Below are positions 50,939 to 60,291 of a DNA stretch of 64,000 nt, in pieces. The notes below the pieces were generated by a model, which saw only the letters and a program-made list of their open reading frames with translations, searched no databases and was not told where the DNA came from. Within the stretch, counting starts at the first letter, position 1. Each line of letters starts with the position of its first letter. The position numbers were made by a program, and so were the translations under genes. Source of the stretch: Gammaproteobacteria bacterium UBA4421 (lineage in GTDB: Bacteria; Pseudomonadota; Gammaproteobacteria; Pseudomonadales; Azotimanducaceae); contig DGQF01000010.1 of the NCBI GenBank assembly GCA_002389675.1, positions 89,307 to 153,306 on the forward strand. The letters are read 5' to 3'.

Positions 50939-52072
50939 ATGATACAACAAACAATTCGGTATTTTTTTATCCTGTTGATCGCACTAGGGATTTATTTGCT
51001 CGGCTATTGGCAGGGTCAAGGCCGTCCTGACTGGTCGACTATTGTTAGCTTTAGTGGGGCAGAGCAGCCCGGCGCTGCTCCACTCTCTGCTTCGCCTATC
51101 GATCAAAAAAATCCGGAAGGTAGATTAGAAGTGGACCTTGAATCCGACCGGATAGACTCGCTCGATCAATTGTTGGACAAACTGGATTGGACAGGGCTAT
51201 TAGATCAGATCGCCTCGGATCCCAACCGCGTGACAACTGAGTTTGGCGCGCGGTTGCTCAGTCAAATGCAGCAAGCGTTTAACAAGTATGATGCACCGGT
51301 AATGCGCGCCGTTTTGCGTGCCTATCTTGAGGTTTATCCGGGTGATATCGCGGCGCTGTTTCTATTGAGTGACCTGCAGCAGACAAGCGGCCTGCGTGAA
51401 CAGGCATTGGAGACGCTTTTCGACGTCTTGGGCGGGATAATCACCACGGCTCAAGGTCAACGCGCGCGTCGCGAAGTCGATCTGATTATCAGCGTGATCG
51501 ACAACGAATTGCGGGCGCGAGGAGCGTTGGCGGAGCGTGAAGCGTTTTGGCGTCAGATAACCCAGCGGTATACCGCAAGTGATCGTTATCGTTACCAGTG
51601 GTCTGTTAGCCTGGCGGCGCTGCAACAGTGGGATATGGCCCGGCGGGTGCTGATGGAAACGGGCACCAGCGATATTGCTCAGGTAATGTTAGACAATCTG
51701 GCAGCGCGGATCGATAACGCTCAATTTGGGTTGCGTTTCACTCGTGATGAAGACCGTTTGCTAGCGATGGCCTCAGCACACAATGGCGCTTCGCTCACGT
51801 TGCTTGTTGATACTGGTGCAAATATGACCAGTTTGACAAGGCAAGCACTGCTGGCCGCTGGCGCACAACCGCTGGAGGGAGTGGTGCGCATGCGCACCGC
51901 AGGTGGGGTGGTCGAAACGGGGGTGTTTCAAGTTGCGCAATTGAAAATCCAGGGCCAACTGTTTACTGATGTTCGCGTACTGGAGCTGCCGGTGACGCTT
52001 CCGGGCCTTGATGGCTTGCTCGGTTTAGACATCATTAATCAACTTTCAGCGAACCCTATGGGCCTGGATTGA
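50939..52072 (+). CDS. Retropepsin-like aspartic protease with TPR-like domain
   Basis: About 378 residues. One N-terminal transmembrane helix (YFFILLIALGIYLLGYWQG) leads to a helical TPR-like middle region (ALFLLSDLQQTSGLREQALETLFDV). Residues from about 275 have the clan AA protease motif LLVDTGANMTSLTRQALLAAG and the second strand GLDGLLGLDIINQL. Such membrane-anchored single-domain aspartic proteases dimerise in the periplasm. The open frame extends to 50879. I chose the ATG at 50939; GTG at 50933 with AAGAGG close by is equally possible. The substrate is unknown. Confidence 0.85.
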   Translation: MIQQTIRYFFILLIALGIYLLGYWQGQGRPDWSTIVSFSGAEQPGAAPLSASPIDQKNPEGRLEVDLESDRIDSLDQLLDKLDWTGLLDQIASDPNRVTTEFGARLLSQMQQAFNKYDAPVMRAVLRAYLEVYPGDIAALFLLSDLQQTSGLREQALETLFDVLGGIITTAQGQRARREVDLIISVIDNELRARGALAEREAFWRQITQRYTASDRYRYQWSVSLAALQQWDMARRVLMETGTSDIAQVMLDNLAARIDNAQFGLRFTRDEDRLLAMASAHNGASLTLLVDTGANMTSLTRQALLAAGAQPLEGVVRMRTAGGVVETGVFQVAQLKIQGQLFTDVRVLELPVTLPGLDGLLGLDIINQLSANPMGLD

Positions 52073-52247
52073 GGGTGTTTTAAGCGCAGATCGCCTACTG
52101 CTTTAAAAAAACTGACTTCTCGCACGCTTCTGACCTTGCAGGGGCTAGCCATGGGGTGTGCAACGAGCTAAAGTTTCGCTTTCAATCTAGAGAATCCCAA
52201 GTCTCGCGTGCGAATTCATTTTGTTCTCGGCGAGACGTCTTTTTGTT

Positions 52248-54032
52248 ATGCAACCAACAAAGATTCATGATCCTGATTACTTTCACAAAGTGGTCGACTG
52301 TCAATGGGCGTGTCCGGCTCATACGCCCGTCCCCGAATATATACGTCTGATAGCCCAAGAGCGCTATTCAGAAGCCTATATGCTTAACTGGGATTCCAAT
52401 GTTTTCCCTGGGGTCCTCGGGCGTACGTGTGATCGTCCCTGTGAGCCGGCCTGCCGGCGGGTAAGAACGGAAGAAAAACCTGTTGCCATCTGTCGACTCA
52501 AGCGGGTGGCGGCGGACAATAAAGGCGATATTTCTGACTATCTACCGCGCGTGCCCAAAGTTAAAAATGGCAAAAAAATTGCTCTGATCGGCGCGGGTCC
52601 AGCATCACTTGCTGTGGCCAGAGATCTTCTGCCACTGGGATATGAGGTGCACCTGTTCGAAAAAGACCCGGTCGGTGGCGGCATGATGCGCAGTCAAATC
52701 CCGAGTTTTCGGCTGCCGGAATCGGTGCTCAATGAAGAGGTTGACCAGATTCTGAACATGGGAGTTGAGTGTCACTTCGGACACGAGATTTCAAGTATGA
52801 AAGCAATGCTTGAACAGAATTTTGATGCCTACTTCATTGGTACAGGCGCGCCCCGCGGCCGTGACCTGGAGTTGCCGGGTCGTGCTGAGGTTGATGACCA
52901 GATACACATCGGTATCGATTGGCTGTCCAGCGTTGCGTTTGGTCATATTGAGCGCATCGAAGGCAAAGTAATTGTGATGGGCGGAGGAAATACGGCGATG
53001 GATTGTTGTCGCACGTCGCTTCGCCTTGGTGCTGACAGCGTTTCAGTGGTCGTGCGTTCTGCGTTTGAGGTAATGAAGGCCTCGGAATGGGAGAAAGAAG
53101 ATGCCATGCGCGAGGGCATCCCCATTATTAATAATCGCCCACCCAAAGAGTATGTGCACGAGAATGGCAAATTAAAAGGCGTTCTCTTCGAATGCGTGGA
53201 GCCTGTCAAAGGTGAAAACGGGCGTTTGACCTACGTGCCCACGGGAGAACCTGACGTTCTTATTGAGGCTGATCACATATTGATGGCCATTGGTCAGGAC
53301 AACCACTGCCCTTGGATTGAGCGTGATCTGGGCTTGGAGTTCGACAAGTGGGACTGTCCGGTGCTGGACGAAGTGACCTTCCAATCAACACATCCGAAAG
53401 TTTTCTTTGGCGGGGACAGTGCATTTGGTCCTGAAAATATCATTTGGGCATCCGCGCACGCCCATCAGGCGGCCATAAGTATCCATTTGTTTTGCCAAGG
53501 CAAAGATTTGAAGCAAGACCGCCCACCGCGCGGGGTTAATTTGCTGTCGACTAAAATGGGTGTGCATGAGTGGGCCTATGATGCAGAACATGATGCGTCC
53601 GTGCGTAACTTGGTGCCACTTGTGGAACAGCAAACGGCATTGGCAGACGTTAAAGTTGAAGTAGAACTTGGCTTCGACCCAGCTTTAGCTGCAGCGGAAG
53701 CGCAACGGTGTCTGAATTGTGATGTGCAAACCGTATTCACCGAAAAGTTATGTATCGAGTGTGATGCTTGCGTGGATATCTGTCCGATGGACAGTATCTC
53801 CTTTGTGAACAACGCCGACGAATCCCAATTGCGGCTCAGGCTGAGTGCCCCGGCACTCAACACCGAGCAAGATCTATATGTGTCCACGGATCTCCCGACT
53901 GGTAGAGTTATGGTGAAAGATGAAGACGTCTGCTTGCATTGCGGATTATGTGCTGAACGCTGTCCGACCAACGCTTGGGATATGCAGCGCTCTATTGTTC
54001 ACGTGCCACAACTGGGGTCTTTTGCAGAATGA
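52248..54032 (+). CDS. GltD-like FAD/NAD(P)-binding protein with C-terminal 2x4Fe-4S domain
   Basis: 594 residues. The N-terminus has GltD-type cysteines (VDCQWACPAHTPVPEYI and GRTCDRPCEPACRR), then an FAD domain (IALIGAGPASLAVARDLLPLG) and an NAD(P) domain (VIVMGGGNTAMDCCRTSL). Residues near 505-590 carry two ferredoxin motifs, CIECDACVDICP and CLHCGLCAERCP. It resembles the small subunit of glutamate synthase but adds its own cluster pair. It overlaps the alpha subunit gene by 4 bases, so it should transfer electrons between NAD(P) and the 2-oxoacid oxidoreductase. The ATG at 52248 lies near the family N-terminus; the 176 bases before it hold the operon promoter. Confidence 0.92.
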   Translation: MQPTKIHDPDYFHKVVDCQWACPAHTPVPEYIRLIAQERYSEAYMLNWDSNVFPGVLGRTCDRPCEPACRRVRTEEKPVAICRLKRVAADNKGDISDYLPRVPKVKNGKKIALIGAGPASLAVARDLLPLGYEVHLFEKDPVGGGMMRSQIPSFRLPESVLNEEVDQILNMGVECHFGHEISSMKAMLEQNFDAYFIGTGAPRGRDLELPGRAEVDDQIHIGIDWLSSVAFGHIERIEGKVIVMGGGNTAMDCCRTSLRLGADSVSVVVRSAFEVMKASEWEKEDAMREGIPIINNRPPKEYVHENGKLKGVLFECVEPVKGENGRLTYVPTGEPDVLIEADHILMAIGQDNHCPWIERDLGLEFDKWDCPVLDEVTFQSTHPKVFFGGDSAFGPENIIWASAHAHQAAISIHLFCQGKDLKQDRPPRGVNLLSTKMGVHEWAYDAEHDASVRNLVPLVEQQTALADVKVEVELGFDPALAAAEAQRCLNCDVQTVFTEKLCIECDACVDICPMDSISFVNNADESQLRLRLSAPALNTEQDLYVSTDLPTGRVMVKDEDVCLHCGLCAERCPTNAWDMQRSIVHVPQLGSFAE

Positions 54033-55855
54033 GTGTGAGCTATAACGATTTTGTAATTCGCTTTGCGAATGTCAACGGTTCGGGTTCCGCAAGCGCAAAC
54101 GGCATGTTTGCCAAAGCGTTGTTTAGAATGGGGATCCCGGTTGCGACGCGCAATATATTTCCTTCTAACATTCAAGGCTTACCCACTTGGTTTGAGGTCC
54201 GCGTCAGTGAAAAAGGGTATCTGGGGCGCCGCGAAGGCGTAGACATCATGGTCGCAATGAATGCAGAAACCTTCGTTGAAGATGTCGCGTCCGTCAGCCC
54301 CGGTGGTTATTTGGTTTACGACAGCTCCAAGCCTCTGGCCAAGCATTTACAGCGCGATGACGTCATCGAGATTGGCATCCCTATCGCGACCATGCTCTTA
54401 CCAGAGTACAGCGATCCCAAGCAGCGCAGCTTGTTTAAAAACATCACCTATCTAGGCGCGCTTGCTGGCTTGTTGAATATCGATTTTGATGTGATTACAG
54501 GCATGGTAGCTACGCAGTACAAAGGCAAAGATCAGTTGATTGCGCCGAACATTCGCGCTTTAGAGTTGGGGCGCCAGTTCGCTTTTGACTATTTACAAGC
54601 GCCTTTGCCTTTGCAAGTTCGCGCCTCAGACCAAGTCGGCGATCGCATCATGGTAGATGGCAATATGGCAGCAGGCCTTGGGTCGATATATGGGGGGGCT
54701 TCAGTATGCGCGTGGTATCCGATAACACCCTCCACTTCGGTGGCGGAGGCGTTCGAAACCCACGCTAATCGTTTGCGTATTGATCCGGAAACGGGACAAA
54801 AGAATTTTGCCATTATACAAGCTGAAGACGAATTGGCTGCAATCGGCATTGTTATTGGGGCGGCCTGGAACGGTGCGCGTTCCTTCACTGCAACTAGCGG
54901 CCCAGGGATCTCGTTGATGTCCGAGTTTCTGGGATTGGCCTACTTTGCAGAAATTCCTGCCGTATTATGGGATATTCAAAGGGCAGGGCCATCAACGGGT
55001 ATGCCGACCCGTACTCAGCAAAGCGACATCGTGGCGTCTGCGTTTGCTTCCCATGGCGACTCAAAGCATGTGCTTCTGTTTCCTTCAACACCGAAGGAGT
55101 GTTTCGACTTTGCAGCTCAGGCGTTGGACTTGGCTGACCGTTTGCAAACACCCATTATTGTCTTGAGCGATTTGGAACTGGGCATGAACGATAATCTCAG
55201 TGAGCCCTTTGAATGGGACGACAGCCGCCGCTACGATCGGGGTAAAGTGCTCAACGCACAAGAATTAGACGAAGTTGAAGTGTTTGGACGATATTTAGAC
55301 GTTGATGGTGACGGTATCGGTTATCGAACTTATCCGGGCACCCACCCTGAGAAAGGTGCGTTTTTCACCCGAGGTACCTCTCGAGATGAGTTCGCTGCCT
55401 ATACCGAATCGCCTGAAGTGTACGAGAAAAATATGATCAGGTTGCTGAAGAAATGGCATACCGCAGCAGAACTGGTACCCGCCGCGGAAATAGCGACGTC
55501 AGCGCAACGTGTGGGTGTGATTTACTTCGGCACGACCGCATTGCCAATGCCTGAAGCGATGGATCAGCTACGCGATGAAGGTATCGAGCTTGATGCTTGT
55601 CGTATTCGGGCATTTCCATTCGGTGCGGAAGTGGCAGAGTTTATTGAAAACCATGAAATTGTGTTTGTTGTGGAGCAAAACCGGGACGCGCAAATGCGCA
55701 TGTTGTTAATCAACGAGTTGGAGTGTAATCCAAAACAGATGATTGCTATAAACTATTATGCGGGCTTGTCGATTTCGGCAAATTTCATTGTGAGTAGCAT
55801 CACTGACTACTATCAAGCCAACAAACTGGCACGCCTGACGGAGGTTCAGTCATGA
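54029..55855 (+). CDS. korA: 2-oxoacid:acceptor oxidoreductase alpha subunit (gamma fused)
   Basis: 608 residues. The N-terminal 190 residues are the gamma domain (FANVNGSGSASANGMFAKALF, FEVRVSEKGYLGRREGVDIMVA). The alpha domain contains GSIYGGASVCAWYPITPSTSVAEAFE, IQAEDELAAIGIVIGAAWNGAR, and DIQRAGPSTGMPTRTQQSD. This is the gamma-alpha fusion form of 2-oxoglutarate:ferredoxin oxidoreductase (KorA). ATG overlaps the flavoprotein stop (ATGA), and its own stop overlaps the beta subunit start the same way. It converts 2-oxoglutarate to succinyl-CoA; the reverse direction is also possible with strong reductant. Confidence 0.92.
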   Translation: MSVSYNDFVIRFANVNGSGSASANGMFAKALFRMGIPVATRNIFPSNIQGLPTWFEVRVSEKGYLGRREGVDIMVAMNAETFVEDVASVSPGGYLVYDSSKPLAKHLQRDDVIEIGIPIATMLLPEYSDPKQRSLFKNITYLGALAGLLNIDFDVITGMVATQYKGKDQLIAPNIRALELGRQFAFDYLQAPLPLQVRASDQVGDRIMVDGNMAAGLGSIYGGASVCAWYPITPSTSVAEAFETHANRLRIDPETGQKNFAIIQAEDELAAIGIVIGAAWNGARSFTATSGPGISLMSEFLGLAYFAEIPAVLWDIQRAGPSTGMPTRTQQSDIVASAFASHGDSKHVLLFPSTPKECFDFAAQALDLADRLQTPIIVLSDLELGMNDNLSEPFEWDDSRRYDRGKVLNAQELDEVEVFGRYLDVDGDGIGYRTYPGTHPEKGAFFTRGTSRDEFAAYTESPEVYEKNMIRLLKKWHTAAELVPAAEIATSAQRVGVIYFGTTALPMPEAMDQLRDEGIELDACRIRAFPFGAEVAEFIENHEIVFVVEQNRDAQMRMLLINELECNPKQMIAINYYAGLSISANFIVSSITDYYQANKLARLTEVQS

Positions 55856-56907
55856 CATTTGTGGTCAAACCACGCACGCATCATCCTAGACTGCCGCTTA
55901 ATGATCTAGGTCTGACCCGGCGCGACTATGAAGGCTCGGTGTCTACTTTATGCGCCGGATGTGGGCACGATTCCGTCAGCGCGGCCATCGTCCAGGCCTG
56001 CGCGGAATTGTCGTTGCCGCCGCACCGTTTTGCGAAAGTATCCGGGATCGGTTGTTCTTCAAAAACGCCGAGCTATTTCCTGAATAAGTCACATGGCTTT
56101 AATTCGGTTCATGGACGCATGCCGTCAGTGATGACCGGTGCGAATCTGGCTAACCGCGACCTTCATTTCATAGGTGTCTCTGGTGATGGCGATAGTGCGT
56201 CAATTGGAATGGGGCAGTTCGCTCATATCATGCGCCGCCGTATAAATATGCTCTATATTGTTGATAATAATGGAACTTATGGTCTAACAAAGGGCCAGTT
56301 TTCAGCGACGAACGATAAAGGTTCAACGTCGAAGAAGGGTGCTCCAAATCTTTATGAACCAATTGATTTAGTCACGATGGCGATGCAGATAGGCGCCAGT
56401 TTTGTCGCGCGCAGTTTCTCTGGTGACAAGCAGCAATTGGTACCGCTGATTAAAGCGGGCTTAAAACACAAAGGCATGGCGTTTATCGATGTGGTTTCTC
56501 CCTGTGTTGCGTTTAATAACCATCAGGGGTCGACAAAAAGCTATGAGCATATCCGGCAGCACACAAAAAACGTGGTCGACGCTGATTACATACCGGTTCA
56601 TCAGGAAATTACTGCTGATTACCGGCCCGGTACGCGCGAAGACGTGAATATGCCCGACGGCACAACCCTGAAGCTTTACAAGCTCGATGAAAACTACGAC
56701 GTCCATGATCGAGTGGGAGCGTTAAATTATATTCAGCGCCGCCAGGAGAGCGGGGAAGTGGTTACGGGACTGCTCTACGTTGATCCAGAAGCAGCCGATT
56801 GCCATGAAATCATGGATACCGTTCAAAGGCCGCTTAACGAATTGAATGAGCCGGAATTATGCCCCGGGCAAGATAAACTCGACCTTATTAACGATAGCTT
56901 CCGTTAG
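55852..56907 (+). CDS. korB: 2-oxoacid:acceptor oxidoreductase beta subunit
   Basis: 351 residues. The thiamine diphosphate-binding region is intact: TLCAGCGHDSVSAAI, GIGCSSKTPSYFLNKSHGFNSVHGR, then GVSGDGDSASIGMGQFAHIM with GDGDS, and VDNNGTYGLTKGQFSATND. Cysteines near the N-terminus and at IGCSS bind the single 4Fe-4S cluster. It is typical KorB without a ferredoxin domain. It completes the operon flavoprotein-korA-korB; a hairpin follows at 56923-56944. Confidence 0.93.
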   Translation: MTFVVKPRTHHPRLPLNDLGLTRRDYEGSVSTLCAGCGHDSVSAAIVQACAELSLPPHRFAKVSGIGCSSKTPSYFLNKSHGFNSVHGRMPSVMTGANLANRDLHFIGVSGDGDSASIGMGQFAHIMRRRINMLYIVDNNGTYGLTKGQFSATNDKGSTSKKGAPNLYEPIDLVTMAMQIGASFVARSFSGDKQQLVPLIKAGLKHKGMAFIDVVSPCVAFNNHQGSTKSYEHIRQHTKNVVDADYIPVHQEITADYRPGTREDVNMPDGTTLKLYKLDENYDVHDRVGALNYIQRRQESGEVVTGLLYVDPEAADCHEIMDTVQRPLNELNEPELCPGQDKLDLINDSFR

Positions 56908-56922
56908 TCGCCTTTGGCAACA

Positions 56923-56944
56923 TTGGCAGCAGGACTGCTGCCAA
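56923..56944. terminator. Perfect hairpin after korB
   Basis: TTGGCAGC - AGGACT - GCTGCCAA, with two further pairs possible inside the loop, 16 bases after the korB stop. It is GC-rich and well placed for operon termination, but is followed by CCGCTGCG rather than a T-run. Confidence 0.55.
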
Positions 56945-56993
56945 CCGCTGCGTAGCGCAGGTGGTTAGGCGTCACAAAATACGATTTGTTTGA

Positions 56994-57021
56994 TTGCTCG
57001 GTGAAAGCCGGCGTCTATAAT
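56994..57021 (+). promoter_or_regulatory. Sigma-70-like promoter of the long gap gene
   Basis: TTGCTC (56994-56999), 16-base spacer, TATAAT (57016-57021). The -10 hexamer is a perfect consensus and lies 50 bases before the GTG start at 57072. The -35 element is moderate. Confidence 0.6.
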
Positions 57022-57071
57022 GCGTGTTCGCGGGTTCGGCCCGTCTAATGCAACAATTAAAAGGATGTAAT

Positions 57072-58541
57072 GTGGCACTACCGACCTTAGATGATTATTT
57101 TCCTGATTGGAAAGAGCGCGAAGCTTTGGCTGAGGCGATGATTCCGATGATCGGTCGGCTGTACCGCAATAACGTTGTGGTCTATTGCTATGGGCGAGCC
57201 CTGTATAATCAGAACGTCACACAGTTGATGAAAACACATCGCTACGTGCGTCAGATTGCTAAGAATGAACTTTCAGAGTTTGAAAGTTATCCGATTTTGG
57301 AGGCGATGGTGGCGCTGGAGCTTGGTCCGAGTCATATCGATGTCGGGCGTCTTGCCAGTAAATTTATGGAGGAATCAGCGGATTCTGAAATCAGCGCGGA
57401 GGCCTTTGTCCAGCGGGAGTGTGCTCAAGTCATCGGTCGACATGTGCCGCCACTACCTGAACCGCAAGATGTTGTATTGTACGGATTTGGCCGCATTGGT
57501 CGTTTACTGGCCCGTTTGCTCATCGAAAAGACCGGCAGCGGTGCGCAGTTGCGGCTGCGTGGCATTGTTGTGCGCAAGGGCAGTGACGACGACTTAATCA
57601 AGCGCGCCAGTCTGCTGCGTCGAGATTCTGTGCATGGCGGGTTTCAAGGCACGCTGCGAGTTGATGAAGAAAACAGCTGTATCATCGCCAATGGCAACGT
57701 CATTCGCGTGATATACGCGAACAAACCTGCAGAAGTGGATTACACCGCTTATGGTATCCACAATGCCATCATTATAGACAACACGGGTGCTTGGCGTGAT
57801 GAAGCGGGGCTGGGTGAACACCTTAAAGCGAAAGGTGCAGCAAGGGTCATTGTAACCGCGCCAGGCAAGGGTGAGATCAAAAATATTGTCGCGGGAATTA
57901 ACAGCCATGATGTTACGCCGCAGGATACGATCTTGGCTGCAGCCAGTTGCACGACAAATGCCATAGTGCCCGTGATGAAAGCAATGAACGATGAGTACGG
58001 AATCGTTTCCGGCCACATGGAAACGGTTCACGCGTATACCAATGATCAAAACCTAATCGATAATTATCATTCGAAAAACCGACGCGGGCGGGGTGCGCCG
58101 TTAAATATGGTCATTACGGAAACGGGAGCCTCCTCTGCCGTGGTGCGTTTGTTGCCCGAGCTGGATGGCAAGCTCACTGGAAATGCAATACGCGTGCCTA
58201 CGCCCAACGTTTCGCTGGTTATCCTTAATCTTGCGCTCGAACGTGACATTGAGCCTGCCGAGGTGAGTGAATTTCTGCGAAACGTCAGCTTGAACAGCGA
58301 TTTGCAGCGCCAAATTGACTTTACAACCTCCCCGGATGTTGTTTCGTCAGACTTGGTTGGCAACCGTCACGCCTGTATTGTTGATGGTGAAGCAACGATA
58401 GTAAAAGGTAACAATGCGGTGCTTTACGTCTGGTATGACAATGAGTTTGGATATGCATGCCAGGTTGTTCGGGTGGTACAAAAATGGGCAGGCATCTCCT
58501 ATCCAGTCATTCCCAATGTCGCTGATATGCTCGGGTTTTAG
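57072..58541 (+). CDS. Glyceraldehyde-3-phosphate dehydrogenase with N-terminal extension
   Basis: 489 residues from GTG 57072, which has AAGGA 6 bases upstream; alternative upstream starts lack a ribosome site. Residues 1-132 are an unassigned helical extension (ALPTLDDYFPDWKEREALAE). The GAPDH domain starts at VVLYGFGRIGRLLARLL and has the catalytic Cys in AAASCTTNAIVPVMKAMND, HAYTNDQNLIDNYH and the NAD-contact WYDNEFGYACQVVR. Gammaproteobacteria often have this long GAPDH beside mfd, distinct from the glycolytic GapA of about 330 residues. Direction of use (glycolysis or gluconeogenesis) is not visible. Confidence 0.92.
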   Translation: MALPTLDDYFPDWKEREALAEAMIPMIGRLYRNNVVVYCYGRALYNQNVTQLMKTHRYVRQIAKNELSEFESYPILEAMVALELGPSHIDVGRLASKFMEESADSEISAEAFVQRECAQVIGRHVPPLPEPQDVVLYGFGRIGRLLARLLIEKTGSGAQLRLRGIVVRKGSDDDLIKRASLLRRDSVHGGFQGTLRVDEENSCIIANGNVIRVIYANKPAEVDYTAYGIHNAIIIDNTGAWRDEAGLGEHLKAKGAARVIVTAPGKGEIKNIVAGINSHDVTPQDTILAAASCTTNAIVPVMKAMNDEYGIVSGHMETVHAYTNDQNLIDNYHSKNRRGRGAPLNMVITETGASSAVVRLLPELDGKLTGNAIRVPTPNVSLVILNLALERDIEPAEVSEFLRNVSLNSDLQRQIDFTTSPDVVSSDLVGNRHACIVDGEATIVKGNNAVLYVWYDNEFGYACQVVRVVQKWAGISYPVIPNVADMLGF

Positions 58542-58580
58542 ACTGCCTGTGCCGCTCAGCCCTTCCGCCAAGGGTATAAA

Positions 58581-60077
58581 ATGAACGTTAGAACGCGTAT
58601 TGCGCCGTCGCCGACGGGCGACCCTCATGTCGGCACCGCCTATATGGCGCTGTTTAACTGGGCGTTTGCCAGACACTACGGTGGTCAATTCCTACTTCGT
58701 ATCGAAGACACAGATACCGCGCGTAGTACACCAGAGTCTGAAGCATCTATTTTTGCAGCATTGCAGTGGCTCGGGCTCGATTGGGATGAAGGTCCCGATG
58801 TGGGCGGGGCGGCAGGCCCGTATCGTCAGAGCGAACGCAGAGAGATTTATGCGCAGTACGCCCAACAACTGGTTGACCGCGAACAGGCGTTTTATTGTTT
58901 TTGTACCAAAGAGCGCTTAGATCGAGTCCGCAGCGAGCAACAAGCCGCGAAACAAACAACCCGCTACGATGGCTGCTGCCTTGGCCTGACAGCTGATGCG
59001 GTTGCGCAGCGTGTCGCAGCAGGAGAAGAGCATGTCATCCGCATGTGTGTTCCTGATGTGGGTGAGTGTACTTTTGAGGATGAGTTGCGTGGTCCAGTGA
59101 CAATACCGTTTAGTCAAATCGACATGCAGGTGCTGGTGAAAAGCGATGGTATGCCCACTTACCACCTGGCAGTTGTTGTCGACGATCATTTAATGGGGAT
59201 TACGCACATTTTGCGTGGTGAAGAGTGGCTTAACTCCGTGCCGAAGCATGTGTTGCTTTATCAGTATCTGGATTGGCCGATGCCTAAGCTGTTGCATTTA
59301 CCGCTGCTGAGAAATCCTGATTCAAGCAAGCTGTCCAAGCGCAAAAATCCAACGAGCATTCTGTATTATCGCGACGAAGGGTTTCTGCCAGAAGCGTTGC
59401 TGAACTATCTGGGCATGATGGGATGGTCTATGCCTGATGAAAGCGAGATATTTACGAAAGCACAGATGGTCAAGGCTTTTGATGAAAAACGCATTTCCGT
59501 GGGGGGACCAATTTTTGATCAAGCTAAGCTGGCTTGGTTGAACGGGCAGTACTTACGTCAATTGTCTGCATCAGAATTTATTGCTCAGACCCAGTCATGG
59601 ATGTTCAATCAGGACCGGTTAAGTCAGTTGATTCCGCTGGTGCAGGAGCGGGTGGAAAAATTTTCCGATCTTGCACCACTGGTTGATTATCTGGTTGGCG
59701 CGCGTAAAACGTTGACGCCGGATAACTTTTTGCACAAGACGTTAGATCGCGATGCTAATGTAAAAATCTTGCATCATACTTCTGCCTTACTGGATGATTT
59801 GCGGCATTGGGAGCGCGAGGCGATCTTTGAGTTGTGCCAAGATCTTGCGCAGGCGCTGGATCTCAAATTCCGAGATTACCTATTTCCTCTTTTTGTAGCA
59901 ATTAGTGGTCGTGGTGTTTCGTTGCCCTTATTCGATTCTCTGATTTTCCTTGGGCCCGACTTGAGCCGTGCGCGGATCAGGGGGGCTTTGGATGCGTTTT
60001 CCGTTTCTGGCAAGGAGCGTAAACGCTTGGATAAATCGCTCGTAAAAGTGACGGCACTTTTGAGTTCAGGGCAGTGA
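58581..60077 (+). CDS. gltX: Glutamyl-tRNA synthetase
   Basis: 498 residues, class I. The HIGH-type motif reads DPHVGTAYMALFNWAFA near residue 14 and the KMSKS-type motif SKLSKRKNPTS near residue 252. IEDTDTARSTPESEASI, LRGEEWLNSVPKHVLLY and the alpha-helical C-terminal anticodon-binding domain (FELCQDLAQALDLKFRDYLFPLFV) are all present. Charges tRNA-Glu with glutamate for translation and tetrapyrrole synthesis. The ATG is at 58581, following AAGGG. A tRNA-Ala gene follows, but with its own promoter. Confidence 0.96.
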   Translation: MNVRTRIAPSPTGDPHVGTAYMALFNWAFARHYGGQFLLRIEDTDTARSTPESEASIFAALQWLGLDWDEGPDVGGAAGPYRQSERREIYAQYAQQLVDREQAFYCFCTKERLDRVRSEQQAAKQTTRYDGCCLGLTADAVAQRVAAGEEHVIRMCVPDVGECTFEDELRGPVTIPFSQIDMQVLVKSDGMPTYHLAVVVDDHLMGITHILRGEEWLNSVPKHVLLYQYLDWPMPKLLHLPLLRNPDSSKLSKRKNPTSILYYRDEGFLPEALLNYLGMMGWSMPDESEIFTKAQMVKAFDEKRISVGGPIFDQAKLAWLNGQYLRQLSASEFIAQTQSWMFNQDRLSQLIPLVQERVEKFSDLAPLVDYLVGARKTLTPDNFLHKTLDRDANVKILHHTSALLDDLRHWEREAIFELCQDLAQALDLKFRDYLFPLFVAISGRGVSLPLFDSLIFLGPDLSRARIRGALDAFSVSGKERKRLDKSLVKVTALLSSGQ

Positions 60078-60101
60078 TCGGTGATCGGCCTAATGTCTGT
60101 A

Positions 60102-60130
60102 TTGACAGTGCGCGGCTGCCTATCTAAGAT
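60102..60130 (+). promoter_or_regulatory. Promoter of tRNA-Ala
   Basis: TTGACA (60102-60107), 17-base spacer, TAAGAT (60125-60130), consensus -35 and good -10. The spacer-to-gene distance puts the start about 8 bases before the tRNA. A GC-rich discriminator (CACGCGCC) follows the -10, as expected of stringently controlled stable RNA promoters. Confidence 0.8.
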
Positions 60131-60144
60131 CACGCGCCTGCATG

Positions 60145-60220
60145 GGGGCCATAGCTCAGCTGGGAGAGCGCGTGAATGGCATTCACGAGGTCGGGAGTTC
60201 GATCCTCCCTGGCTCCACCA
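60145..60220 (+). tRNA. tRNA-Ala (anticodon GGC)
   Basis: 76 nt with encoded CCA. Acceptor stem GGGGCCA / TGGCTCC contains the G3:U70 wobble that is the alanine identity element. D loop region AGCTCAGCTGGGAGAGC, anticodon arm CGTGA-ATGGCAT-TCACG with anticodon GGC, and T arm GGGAGTTCGATCCTCCC are all canonical. Confidence 0.97.
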
Positions 60221-60291
60221 CTTCTGATCGGTAAATTTATGGTTGGTAACAGCCTAATGATTAGAATTTCAACGGTTTACAGGCAATCAAA

